Shown here piece after piece: positions 1-5,870 of a stretch of 6,373 bases of DNA (the first letter of the stretch is position 1; every line of letters starts with the position of its first letter). The stretch covers positions 1 to 6,373 of the forward strand of contig VFKU01000118.1 in NCBI GenBank assembly GCA_009885415.1, given 5' to 3'. The notes under the pieces are model-generated. The model was not told the DNA's origin. It saw only the letters and a program-made list of their open reading frames with translations, and ran no database searches. This DNA is from Rhodothermota bacterium (GTDB lineage: Bacteria; Hydrogenedentota; Hydrogenedentia; Hydrogenedentales; GCA-2746185). The position numbers and the translations under genes are program-made.

Positions 1-746
1 ACGATGCCAATCAGCGAATTCAGCCCGAGCATCGCGATCCAGAACAGGTTGATCTCGCCCGGCGTCGACAGACTGAACATGTTCTTGTCGGCAAACTCGC
101 GCCCGATCACGTCGTGCAACCCGGTGAAGCCTCCCGCCTTCTCGAGCGCGCCGGGAATCAAGATGAACGAGAGCACAATCGTGAGAATGCCCTGCACGAG
201 GTCGGTCACGATCGCCGCGGCCAATCCGCCCGCGACGCCGTAGATCATATAGAGCGCGGCCATCGCGAGGATGGCGTAGTTCTTGGGAATCGCGCCGCCG
301 GTGATGCCCTCGATCATCGAGCCCGCGCCGAGCGAGATGACGCCGATGTTCACGGTGAGTTGCAGCACGCCAACCACCGTGTACAGCGCGGCGACGCTGC
401 CATCGTAGCGGTGCTCGAAGTAGTCGCCGGTGGTCAGGCAGCGCATGCGCCGCATGACGGGCGCGATCAGCCAGTAAAACGGCGTGCAAAACAGCCACAG
501 CCACTGGTACCAAATGCCCGACATGCCGGTGGTGTAGGTCTTGGAGGAAACGCCGACCGCATCGTTGCCGCTCGTGCCCGCGCCGAAAGCGTAGAACACC
601 ATGAAGGTCTTGCCGAAGCGGCGGCCGCCCATGAAAAAGTCGGCCGTGTCCTTCACCCGGCGCACGGTCCACACGCCGACCACGATCGTCGAAACGAAGT
701 ACAGGACCAACGCGACCCAGTCCCAAACGCTCAGCCCAAGTATCAT
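1..746 (-). CDS. Sodium:solute symporter (SSS family), N-terminal part
   Basis: Inner-membrane secondary transporter that should use the sodium gradient to import a small organic solute. Only the first 248 codons are here; the family is usually about 450-650 residues, so the C-terminal half lies left of the window. Hydrophobic segments are visible at about residues 7-26, 47-68, 79-97, 117-145, 155-200 (probably two) and 233-248. Family hallmarks are the loop TADFFMGGRRFGK (34-46), the glycine/serine-rich second segment with GAGTSGNDAVG (55-65), TTGDYFEHRY (105-114), and GGLAAAIVTDLVQG (173-186). The start at 746 is chosen because CCTCC at 757-761 reads as GGAGG on the coding strand, 10 nt upstream. 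An in-frame ATG at 776 adds ten arginine/glycine-rich residues and has no ribosome site. The gene is divergent from the Gfo/Idh gene, which suggests shared control. Family assignment is firm; the substrate cannot be read. Confidence 0.93.
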   Translation of the reverse strand, partial: MILGLSVWDWVALVLYFVSTIVVGVWTVRRVKDTADFFMGGRRFGKTFMVFYAFGAGTSGNDAVGVSSKTYTTGMSGIWYQWLWLFCTPFYWLIAPVMRRMRCLTTGDYFEHRYDGSVAALYTVVGVLQLTVNIGVISLGAGSMIEGITGGAIPKNYAILAMAALYMIYGVAGGLAAAIVTDLVQGILTIVLSFILIPGALEKAGGFTGLHDVIGREFADKNMFSLSTPGEINLFWIAMLGLNSLIGI

Positions 747-824
747 CCGCGCGCCGCCTCCGAAGAAACGCCGCATGGTAACAGGCGACGCCGGGCCGGG
801 CAAGCCGCGCGCCCCTTCGTGGCA

Positions 825-839
825 TGGGCGGCCCGCCCA
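825..839. repeat. GC-rich palindrome in the divergent intergenic region
   Basis: Arms TGGGCGG (825-831) and CCGCCCA (833-839) are perfectly complementary around a single central C. It lies between the divergent symporter and oxidoreductase genes, 79 bp upstream of the symporter start. It could be a dispersed palindromic unit or a regulator site. The pattern is certain; the function is unknown. Confidence 0.5.
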
Positions 840-872
840 CGCGATCGGACGAATCGCGCGCGCCAAGGGGAG

Positions 873-892
873 GGTCGCGCTCCCGCGCGACC
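873..892. promoter_or_regulatory. Perfect inverted repeat, candidate operator
   Basis: GGTCGCGC (873-880) and GCGCGACC (885-892) are perfect 8-bp arms separated by TCCC. The site ends 13 bp before the TACAAT hexamer of the Gfo/Idh gene and covers its -35 position, where no good -35 hexamer is seen. A dimeric regulator bound here could repress or activate that gene and might also affect the divergent symporter. Regulator identity is unknown, and a structural role in RNA or DNA is also possible. Confidence 0.45.
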
Positions 893-905
893 GCGTGTCG
901 TTTGC

Positions 906-911
906 TACAAT
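906..911 (+). promoter_or_regulatory. -10 box of the Gfo/Idh promoter
   Basis: TACAAT matches the sigma-70 consensus TATAAT at five of six positions and lies 23 bp before the start codon. Transcription would begin near 918, giving a leader of about 17 nt that just contains the ribosome site AAGGAG. The -35 region is GC-rich and unconvincing and is taken up by the inverted repeat at 873-892, so the promoter may need an activator. Confidence 0.5.
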
Positions 912-934
912 CCCCCTCGCACAAGGAGCACCGC

Positions 935-1984
935 ATGAAAGAAGTCGGTTACGGCATCGTCGGCCTGGGCAACATCGGCCCGATCCACGCGCAATGCGTC
1001 AACGCGATCAAAGGCGCAAGGCTGGTCGCCGTGTGCGACACGCGCGCGGAGCTTGCGCGCGATTTCGCCAAGCAATACGGCGGCACGCCCTACACCGATC
1101 TCGCTGAGATACTCAAACACCCCGGCCTGCACGCCGTGTCGCTCTGTGTGCCCAGCGGACTGCGCGCCGACCTCGCCGAAAAAGTCGCGCGCGCGGGCAA
1201 GCACGTGATGTCTGAGAAGCCCCTCGAAATCACCACGGCCCGCGTCGATCGCATCCTGCGCGCCTGCGAAAAATCCGGCGTGATGCTCGGCTGCATCTTC
1301 CAGTACCGCTTCGCCGAAGCCGCGCAGCACCTGCGCAAAGCGCTCGATCAGGGCCGCTTCGGAAAACTCGTCCTCGGCGACGCCTACATCAAGTGGTACC
1401 GCTCGCAGGCCTACTACGATTCCGGCGCGTGGCGCGGCACGTGGAAGCTCGACGGCGGCGGCGCGCTGATGAACCAAGGCATCCACCAGATCGACCTGCT
1501 CCAATGGTTCATGGGCCCGGTGAAGAGCGTCTACGCGCGCATCGCCACCGTCGCGCACGAGCGTATCGAGGTCGAGGACCTCGCCACCGTGATGCTCGAA
1601 TTCGAGAACGGCGCGCACGGCGTCATCGAAGGCAGCACGGCGATCTACCCCGGCCACCCCGCGCGCGTCGAGATCCACGGCACGCAAGGCAGCGCGGTCA
1701 TCGAGGACGGCAAGCTCGTGTTTTGGGACTTCGTGAAGAAACGCGTGGAGGACAAGAAGATCGTCGCTGCGATGAAGGGTGAATCCGAACTCGGCACGGG
1801 CGCCGGCGATCCGCTCAAGGGCCTCAAGATCGAGGGCCACCGCCGGCAAATCGAGGATTTCGTCCGCGCGATCCGCACGGGCCGTCCGCCCGCGATCGAC
1901 GGCCGCGAAGGCCGCAAGGCGATCGCGCTCATCGAGGCTATATATAAGAGCGCGAAATCCGGCCGCACGATCCAGGTCAAGTGA
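935..1984 (+). CDS. Gfo/Idh/MocA family NAD(P)-dependent oxidoreductase
   Basis: Predicted cytoplasmic dehydrogenase of 349 residues, a normal length for the family, which oxidises or reduces a sugar, inositol or related polyol hydroxyl using NAD(P). The N-terminal Rossmann domain shows GLGNIG (10-15), an acidic D35 after the second strand (VAVCDTR), and the conserved SEKPL (93-97). The C-terminal substrate domain carries GTWKLDGGGALMNQGIHQID (168-187), whose H184 and D187 fit the usual catalytic His/Asp positions; K95 of EKP is the third expected residue. ATG 935 is preferred because AAGGAG (923-928) lies 6 nt upstream and the GxGxxG motif then falls at the usual distance; upstream in-frame starts add only low-complexity sequence. 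It is divergent from the symporter and followed by an isomerase-like gene, which suggests a catabolic module. The substrate is not readable; inositol-dehydrogenase-like or 3-keto-glycoside-forming activities are both possible. Confidence 0.93.
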   Translation: MKEVGYGIVGLGNIGPIHAQCVNAIKGARLVAVCDTRAELARDFAKQYGGTPYTDLAEILKHPGLHAVSLCVPSGLRADLAEKVARAGKHVMSEKPLEITTARVDRILRACEKSGVMLGCIFQYRFAEAAQHLRKALDQGRFGKLVLGDAYIKWYRSQAYYDSGAWRGTWKLDGGGALMNQGIHQIDLLQWFMGPVKSVYARIATVAHERIEVEDLATVMLEFENGAHGVIEGSTAIYPGHPARVEIHGTQGSAVIEDGKLVFWDFVKKRVEDKKIVAAMKGESELGTGAGDPLKGLKIEGHRRQIEDFVRAIRTGRPPAIDGREGRKAIALIEAIYKSAKSGRTIQVK

Positions 1985-2223
1985 TTTTTAGCCACGGATT
2001 GGACGGATCGATCCGATGTGGGATGGAGAGTTACGAGTTTATCGATGAATGCCGATATTTGTTGAAGGGAAGGAATAAGAGATAAGGGAGAAGCGATAAT
2101 TGATTGAGGTTGTCTCTATATCATCAGAATCGAATTGTGGTTTATTGTCTTCAGCGTGTTGCGGCGAGAACTTGCACCTTCCGGTACCTGATCCGTCCAA
2201 TCCGTTAAATCCGTGGCTAAAAA
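1985..2223. repeat. Intergenic element bounded by inverted repeats
   Basis: The left end TTTTTAGCCACGGATT (1985-2000) followed by GGACGGAT (2001-2008) is mirrored exactly by ATCCGTCC (2191-2198) and AATCCGTGGCTAAAAA (2208-2223). The right arm holds an extra 9-nt unit, AATCCGTTA (2199-2207). Arms total 24 matching bases and are themselves built of ACGGAT/ATCCGT words at about 9-nt spacing. A 12-bp palindrome, CGGATCGATCCG (2004-2015), sits just inside the left arm. The interior (about 2016-2190) is visibly AT-richer than the flanking genes and has no convincing coding sequence. The left end begins on the base after the Gfo/Idh stop codon, and the right end lies 10 bp before the next start. It looks like a non-autonomous repeat (MITE-like) or a structured RNA element. 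Similar 'GCCACGGAT' repeats are, from memory, common in Planctomycetes-like genomes. Confidence 0.75.
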
Positions 2224-2233
2224 GGGTCTTCGC

Positions 2234-3046
2234 GTGAAAATCGGCATCTGCAACGAAATTTTCAAGAACTGGAACAACTGGCAGCGCACCGTCGACTACG
2301 TCGCGGACGTGGGCTACCACGGCGCGGAGATTGCCCCCTTCACCTTCGCGCAAGACGTGAACGAGATCACCGCCAAGCAGCGCGAAGAGATGCGCCGCAT
2401 CGCGCAGGAAGGCAACCTCGAAATCATCGGCTTGCACTGGCTCCTGGTCGGCCCCGAGGGCCTGCACCTCACCACGGCGGACGACGCGGTCCGCGCGCGC
2501 ACCGCGCAGTACCTCATCGACCTGACGAACTACTGCGGCGACCTCGGCGGCACGCGGATGATCTTCGGCTCGCCCAAACAGCGCGGCCTCGAAGAGGGCA
2601 TGCCCTACGCCAAGGCTTTCGACAACGCCCGCGAGGTCTTCACCAAGGTATTGCCGGTGCTCGAGGCCCGCGGCGTCACGCTGTGCATGGAGCAACTCGC
2701 GCCCACAGAGACCGACTTCTGCAGCACCGTCGCGCAGACGGTCGAACTCATCGACGCGATCGGGCACCCGAACTTCCAGCTCGTCCTCGACACGAAAGCG
2801 ATGACAAAGGAGCCGCTCTCCCGGCCCGACACGATCAAGAAATACGCCAAATATCTCCGTCACTACCACGCCAACGACGAAAACCTAAAAGGCCCCGGTT
2901 TCGGCCGCGTAAATTTCGCGCCGATCATCCAGGCCCTCAAGAACATCAATTACGACGGCTACGTCTCCGTCGAGGTCTTCGATTTCGACATGGGCCCGAC
3001 GGGAATCGCGGGACGGAGTTACGAGTATCTGAAGAAATTCATCTGA
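2234..3046 (+). CDS. Sugar phosphate isomerase/epimerase-like TIM-barrel protein
   Basis: Cytoplasmic metal-dependent protein of 270 residues, of the xylose-isomerase-like (AP endonuclease 2) TIM-barrel fold, likely to interconvert a keto-sugar or keto-inositol. Candidate metal ligands are E153 (CMEQL), D186 (VLDTKAM), H212 (YHANDENLKGPGFG) and E247 (SVEVF). Their spacing matches, from memory, Glu152/Asp185/His211/Glu246 of D-tagatose 3-epimerase. The histidine that follows the Asp ligand by three residues in that enzyme is Ala189 here, so substrate handling probably differs. The start is GTG 2234: AAAGGG (2221-2226) is 7 nt upstream and the sequence VKIGIC begins the first barrel strand. An in-frame GTG at 2213 lies inside the upstream repeat and adds MAKKGLR. 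Gene order suggests co-function with the preceding dehydrogenase. The family is firm; the reaction is unknown. Confidence 0.88.
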   Translation: MKIGICNEIFKNWNNWQRTVDYVADVGYHGAEIAPFTFAQDVNEITAKQREEMRRIAQEGNLEIIGLHWLLVGPEGLHLTTADDAVRARTAQYLIDLTNYCGDLGGTRMIFGSPKQRGLEEGMPYAKAFDNAREVFTKVLPVLEARGVTLCMEQLAPTETDFCSTVAQTVELIDAIGHPNFQLVLDTKAMTKEPLSRPDTIKKYAKYLRHYHANDENLKGPGFGRVNFAPIIQALKNINYDGYVSVEVFDFDMGPTGIAGRSYEYLKKFI

Positions 3047-3061
3047 GTCATTCTGCCTTCG

Positions 3062-3091
3062 TTGTCCGCCTCTGCCCGCTCGCGGTAGTAT
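3062..3091 (+). promoter_or_regulatory. Candidate promoter of the FAD monooxygenase
   Basis: TTGTCC (3062-3067) and TAGTAT (3086-3091) are separated by 18 bp and each matches the sigma-70 consensus at four of six positions. Transcription would start near 3098, about 28 nt before the chosen start codon. The 79-bp gap to the preceding stop shows no clear terminator, so read-through from the isomerase gene is also possible. Evidence is weak. Confidence 0.25.
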
Positions 3092-3125
3092 TCCGGTTTT
3101 TATGCGGGAATCTGGAATAGTATCC

Positions 3126-4256
3126 ATGCGCATTCTCATCGTTGGCGGCGGGATCGGCGGGCTGACGCTCGCGGCGGCGCTGCGCCTGAAAGGCATTCAC
3201 GCCGAGGTGGTCGAGCGCGCGGCGGCGTGGGCGCCGGTGGGCGCAGGGATTGTGCTGGGGCTGAATGCGATGAAGGTGCTCGGGCGCATCGGACTGGCGG
3301 GCGCGGTGGCGCGGCGCGGACTTGAGGTGGGCGCGGCACGGGTGACCGATGCGCGCGGGCGGACGCTTACCGCGCTGAATCTTCGCTCGCTGCCGAACGA
3401 CGCGGGCCGCGCCTATGCGCTGCACCGCGCTGCGCTTCACGAGGCGCTACTGACCGGCGTCGACCCGGCGTCCATCCGGCTTAATACGACCCTCAAGGCG
3501 ATCGAGCAGGACGCGTCGCGCGTGGCGGTGCAATTCAGCGACGGCGCGCGCGGCGAATTCGACGCCGTGATCGGCGCCGACGGCATCCGCTCCGTCACGC
3601 GCTGGCTCACCTTCGGCGAATCGCCGCTCTACTACTCGGGCTATACGTGCTGGCGCTTTGTGGCGCGCGGCGAATTCAAGAATGCCGACACATGGGAAAT
3701 GTGGGGACGCGGACGCCGCTTCGGCATCGTGCCGCTGGGTGACGGCCGCGTCTACTGCTTTACGACGCTGAACGCGCCGCAGAACGATTCGACCCAGCGC
3801 AACATTTCGCTCCAGGATTTCCGAAAACTTTTCGCGGGCTTCGAAGGCCCCGCGCCGGAACTTCTCGCGTCGTTGGAATCCGCGGACCAGTTGCTCTGGA
3901 ACGATCTCGAGGAGGTCTGGCTCGACACCTGGGTCAAGGGACGCGTCGCGCTTCTGGGCGACGCGGCGCACGCGATGACACCGAACATGGGCCAGGGCGC
4001 GGCGATGGCGATCGAGGACGCCTTCGTCCTCGCGGAGGAACTCGCCGGCACCGCCGACGTCCCCGCCACGCTCCAGCGCTATGAAGCGCGCCGCCGGGAG
4101 CGCGTGGATTTTGTTCAAACGCGATCGCGTCGCTTCGGTGTGGTCGCGCAATGGGAGTCGGCGCCGGCCTGTGCCTTGCGGAATTTTCTCGCGCGGCTGA
4201 CGCCCGACAGCGTCGGGCGCAAGGCCATCGAGCAGCTTGCCAACGCCGAGATTTAG
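3126..4256 (+). CDS. Class A FAD-dependent monooxygenase
   Basis: Flavoprotein hydroxylase of 376 residues, the usual length for the p-hydroxybenzoate-hydroxylase-like group. It should use NAD(P)H and O2 to hydroxylate or epoxidise a small, often aromatic or unsaturated, substrate. The three signature motifs are present in order: the dinucleotide fold GGGIGG (7-12) with E30 at the end of strand two, the DG motif in DAVIGADGIRSVTR (146-159), and the GD motif GDAAHAMTPNMGQGAA (278-293) that contacts the FAD. YSGYTCWRFVARG (170-182) resembles the beta-sheet substrate domain of zeaxanthin-epoxidase and salicylate-hydroxylase-like proteins. ATG 3126 is chosen because the family begins with MRILIVGGG; GGAA (3114-3117) is a weak ribosome site 8 nt upstream. 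An in-frame ATG at 3102 adds eight residues with no ribosome site. No membrane segment or signal peptide is seen. The substrate is unknown, and there is no obvious link to the neighbouring sugar genes. Confidence 0.92.
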   Translation: MRILIVGGGIGGLTLAAALRLKGIHAEVVERAAAWAPVGAGIVLGLNAMKVLGRIGLAGAVARRGLEVGAARVTDARGRTLTALNLRSLPNDAGRAYALHRAALHEALLTGVDPASIRLNTTLKAIEQDASRVAVQFSDGARGEFDAVIGADGIRSVTRWLTFGESPLYYSGYTCWRFVARGEFKNADTWEMWGRGRRFGIVPLGDGRVYCFTTLNAPQNDSTQRNISLQDFRKLFAGFEGPAPELLASLESADQLLWNDLEEVWLDTWVKGRVALLGDAAHAMTPNMGQGAAMAIEDAFVLAEELAGTADVPATLQRYEARRRERVDFVQTRSRRFGVVAQWESAPACALRNFLARLTPDSVGRKAIEQLANAEI

Positions 4257-4380
4257 ACGAGGTCTCCGGCCCAAGTGCGACTCCCTTCATCCGGACACGA
4301 TCCCCGCACACTATCCGGAAATCGCTAAAATAGGCCACATTTGCAAGTTATTGTGTGCGGTGCTGCCCCTCTATTCCCCG

Positions 4381-4409
4381 TTGCTTCTTGCCAAGAATTC
4401 GGTTAAACT
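4381..4409 (+). promoter_or_regulatory. Candidate promoter of the cold-shock gene
   Basis: TTGCTT (4381-4386) and TAAACT (4404-4409) have an ideal 17-bp spacer, with three and four consensus matches respectively. Transcription would start near 4416, giving a leader of about 109 nt, which fits the long leaders known for cold-shock genes. The rest of the 4257-4380 gap shows only a lone TAAAAT (4326-4331) without a -35, and two copies of TCCGGA (4290-4295 and 4314-4319). Confidence 0.4.
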
Positions 4410-4439
4410 GCACGCGTATTAATGGGCCAGGCTCAAGTG

Positions 4440-4500
4440 TGTCCCCGGTGGGCCGGGTCAACGGCGCACGTGGGGACATGGCGAGGCCCGGACTCCGGGC
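4440..4500 (+). promoter_or_regulatory. Structured 5' leader of the cold-shock mRNA
   Basis: Two hairpins are predicted by eye. TGTCCCC (4440-4446) pairs with GGGGACA (4472-4478) around a 25-nt GC-rich loop. GCCCGG (4486-4491) pairs perfectly with CCGGGC (4495-4500) around an ACT loop. The second hairpin ends 11 nt before the AAGGAG ribosome site, which lies in an A-rich, apparently unpaired stretch. By analogy with E. coli cspA, whose leader changes fold with temperature, this could be a thermo-responsive leader. That role is inference. Confidence 0.45.
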
Positions 4501-4524
4501 GATGATGGAACAAGGAGAAGGCAA

Positions 4525-4728
4525 GTGGCATTCGGAACAGTGAAATGGTTCAACAGCGAGAAGGGCTACGGGTTCGTCACCCCGGACGGCGGGGGGAAGG
4601 ATCTCTTTGTCCACTTCTCCAACATCGTCGGCGAGGGCTATCGCAGCCTTCAGGACAACCAGAAAGTGGAGTTCGAGGAGCGCGAGGGCAAGAAGGGCCC
4701 CGAGGCCGCCAACGTTCGTCCAATGTAA
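4525..4728 (+). CDS. Cold-shock domain protein (CspA family)
   Basis: Small single-stranded nucleic-acid-binding protein of 67 residues, the standard CspA size, acting in the cytoplasm as an RNA chaperone and antiterminator. The protein is one OB-fold cold-shock domain: GTVKWFNSEKGYGFVTPD (4-21) holds RNP1 KGYGFV (13-18), and LFVHF (27-31) is RNP2. The aromatic binding residues W8, F9, Y15, F17, F28, H30 and F31 are all present, and the C-terminal strand KVEFEEREGKKGPEAANV is typical. Translation starts at GTG, supported by AAGGAG (4512-4517) 7 nt upstream and by the family's conserved first residues. It is monocistronic, with its own candidate promoter, a structured leader and a strong terminator 24 bp after the stop. 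'Cold shock' is the family name; many members are not cold-induced. Confidence 0.96.
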   Translation: MAFGTVKWFNSEKGYGFVTPDGGGKDLFVHFSNIVGEGYRSLQDNQKVEFEEREGKKGPEAANVRPM

Positions 4729-4752
4729 TCGCAATCCAGACCTTTTGAGACT

Positions 4753-4792
4753 GGCCCCAGCGCGGCGACGCGCTGGGGCCTCTCGTTTCTCT
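4753..4792 (+). terminator. Rho-independent terminator of the cold-shock gene
   Basis: GGCCCCAGCGCG (4753-4764) and CGCGCTGGGGCC (4769-4780) form a perfect 12-bp stem closed by GCGA, a GNRA-type tetraloop. A pyrimidine-rich tail, TCTCGTTTCTCT, follows. The tail is not a pure T run, but stem strength and position 24 bp after the cold-shock stop codon make an intrinsic terminator the best reading. It separates the cold-shock unit from the isomerase gene downstream. Confidence 0.88.
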
Positions 4793-4810
4793 CGCCCCAC
4801 GCGGAGACGA

Positions 4811-4816
4811 TATACT
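4811..4816 (+). promoter_or_regulatory. -10 box upstream of the second isomerase-like gene
   Basis: TATACT matches the -10 consensus at five of six positions and lies 35 bp before the start codon, just after the terminator. Transcription would start near 4823. No good -35 is visible, because that position is taken by the terminator's pyrimidine tail. It supports separate transcription of the downstream gene. Confidence 0.4.
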
Positions 4817-4851
4817 TCGCGAATCAAGAAGATAGGAACTCGAACTCCATC

Positions 4852-5709
4852 ATGTTTTTCAGCGGCATCGGCGACGAAGCGGGCGCGGATCTCCAGACGC
4901 AGATCCGCGCGCAGCGCGAGCTCGGATGGAAGCATCTCGAGCTGCGCATCGTCGACGGCGTCAACATCACGCAGTGCGACGACAACGCCTTCGCGCGGAT
5001 CGCGGGCGCGATTGACGAGGCCGGGGTGCAGATTTCCTGTCTCGGCAGCGCGATCGCCAATTGGGCACGGCCGATCACCTGCGACATCGAGATCGATCGC
5101 GCCGACCTCAAACGCGCGATCCCCCGCATGAAACGCCTCAAGTGCACCCTCATCCGCGTGATGAGCTACCCCAACCACCCCGACGAACCGTGGCCCGAGC
5201 AGAAGTGGCGCCGCGAATCCATCGCGCGCATGAAATACCTCGCGGGCATGGCCGAGGACGCCGGCATCACGCTCGTGCACGAGAATTGCTCCGGCTGGGG
5301 CGGGCTCTCCGCCGAAAACAGCATCGTGCTCCTCGGCGAAGTCGCCAGCCCCGCCCTCAAACTCGTCTTCGACACCGGCAACCCGGTCGACTACGGCCAG
5401 GACACCTGGGAGTATTACCAAAAAGTCCACACGGACATCGCCTACGTCCACGTCAAGGACGGCCGCCACACAAAAAACGGCATCGAGTACTGCTACTGCG
5501 GCGAAGGCGAAGGCCACGTCCTCGAAGTCCTCAACGACCTCCGCGATCGCGCTTACACCGGCGGCGTCTCCATCGAGCCCCACCTCACCGCCATCATCCA
5601 CACCGGAAAAACCGCCGACGACACCACCGTCCAATACCGCAGCTACATCGAATACGGCCGCCGCTTGATTGCCCTCGCCGGCCAGCGCGCCTCAGCCAGC
5701 ACGAGCTGA
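4852..5709 (+). CDS. Sugar phosphate isomerase/epimerase-like TIM-barrel protein (second)
   Basis: Cytoplasmic xylose-isomerase-like TIM-barrel protein of 285 residues, expected to act on a sugar or inositol derivative with a divalent metal. Candidate ligands in the usual order are E144 (VHEN), D174 (FDTGNP), H200 (YVHVKD) and E242 (SIEPH). The segments VFDTGN and HVKD are typical of the IolE/IolI-like side of the superfamily, and it is clearly not a recent copy of the isomerase at 2234-3046. ATG 4852 is the first plausible in-frame start for at least 40 bp. The ribosome site is poor: AGGA (4834-4837) is 14 nt away. It lies behind a terminator with its own -10, so it is probably not in the cold-shock operon. 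The last residues (GQRASASTS) look like a disordered tail. The family is secure; the substrate is unknown. Confidence 0.88.
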   Translation: MFFSGIGDEAGADLQTQIRAQRELGWKHLELRIVDGVNITQCDDNAFARIAGAIDEAGVQISCLGSAIANWARPITCDIEIDRADLKRAIPRMKRLKCTLIRVMSYPNHPDEPWPEQKWRRESIARMKYLAGMAEDAGITLVHENCSGWGGLSAENSIVLLGEVASPALKLVFDTGNPVDYGQDTWEYYQKVHTDIAYVHVKDGRHTKNGIEYCYCGEGEGHVLEVLNDLRDRAYTGGVSIEPHLTAIIHTGKTADDTTVQYRSYIEYGRRLIALAGQRASASTS

Positions 5710-5745
5710 ACCCGAGACGCTCGGCACCCTTGGTCGACGCCATTT

Positions 5746-5769
5746 GGTGGCATCGGCTTCCAGCCGATG
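5746..5769. repeat. Palindromic repeat unit
   Basis: CATCGGCT (5751-5758) and AGCCGATG (5762-5769) form a perfect 8-bp stem with a TCC loop, preceded by GGTGG. It lies 41 bp after the isomerase stop and could act as the 3' end of that transcript, though no T tract follows. Its form is that of a dispersed palindromic unit; similar words occur, from memory, in several environmental phyla. Confidence 0.6.
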
Positions 5770-5780
5770 AAGAAATCGTA

Positions 5781-5798
5781 GGGGCGGGGCCCCGTCCC
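5781..5798. repeat. GC-rich near-perfect palindrome
   Basis: The 18-bp stretch from GGGGCGGGG to CCCCGTCCC is self-complementary apart from one G-T pair. It starts 11 bp after the previous palindromic unit and is followed directly by the next repeat, as part of a repeat cluster filling this gap. Confidence 0.55.
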
Positions 5799-5800
5799 AC

Positions 5801-5840
5801 TTGTCATTGCGAGGAGTGCGGTTGCGACGAAGCAATCTCG
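5801..5840. repeat. 'TGTCATTGCGAGG...GAAGCAATCTCG' intergenic repeat
   Basis: The segment begins TTGTCATTGCGAGGAG and ends CGACGAAGCAATCTCG, with ATTGC (5806-5810) and GCAAT (5832-5836) as complementary ends of a stem. I recognise the wording as a widespread bacterial intergenic repeat. It has no known coding role, and this copy has an altered middle (TGCGGTTG). Recognition is from memory. Confidence 0.6.
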
Positions 5841-5870
5841 TCCTCCCGCGCCCCATCCGGTCTTTCTTTG

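Noticed and set aside
114..938. Plus-strand open frame of 274 codons at the left edge
   Set aside because: It is antisense to the symporter, whose membrane segments and family motifs are clear on the minus strand. This frame is His/Arg/Ala-rich without motifs.
905..1849. Minus-strand open frame of 314 codons
   Set aside because: It is antisense to the well-supported Gfo/Idh gene, with biased Ala/Asp/Arg/Val composition and no recognisable domain.
1936..1947. TATATATAAGAG as a promoter-like AT stretch
   Set aside because: It lies inside the conserved C-terminal coding sequence of the Gfo/Idh protein (EAIYKSA), and no -35 is suitably spaced.
1985..2223. Reading the paired arms as a rho-independent terminator
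   Set aside because: The arms are about 180 nt apart and the 3' arm ends in an A run rather than a T run on both strands.
2039..2869. Minus-strand open frame running through the inverted-repeat element into the isomerase antisense
   Set aside because: Most of it mirrors the isomerase codons. The part within the element resembles no protein I know and has no start or ribosome site of its own.
3447..4274. Minus-strand open frame of 275 codons
   Set aside because: It is a shadow of the FAD monooxygenase, whose three FAD motifs fix the coding strand.
4348..5634. Long minus-strand open frame of 428 codons
   Set aside because: It lies antisense to the cold-shock and second isomerase genes. Its translation is a low-complexity mix rich in Val, Asp, Ala and Arg with no motif, as expected opposite GC3-biased genes.
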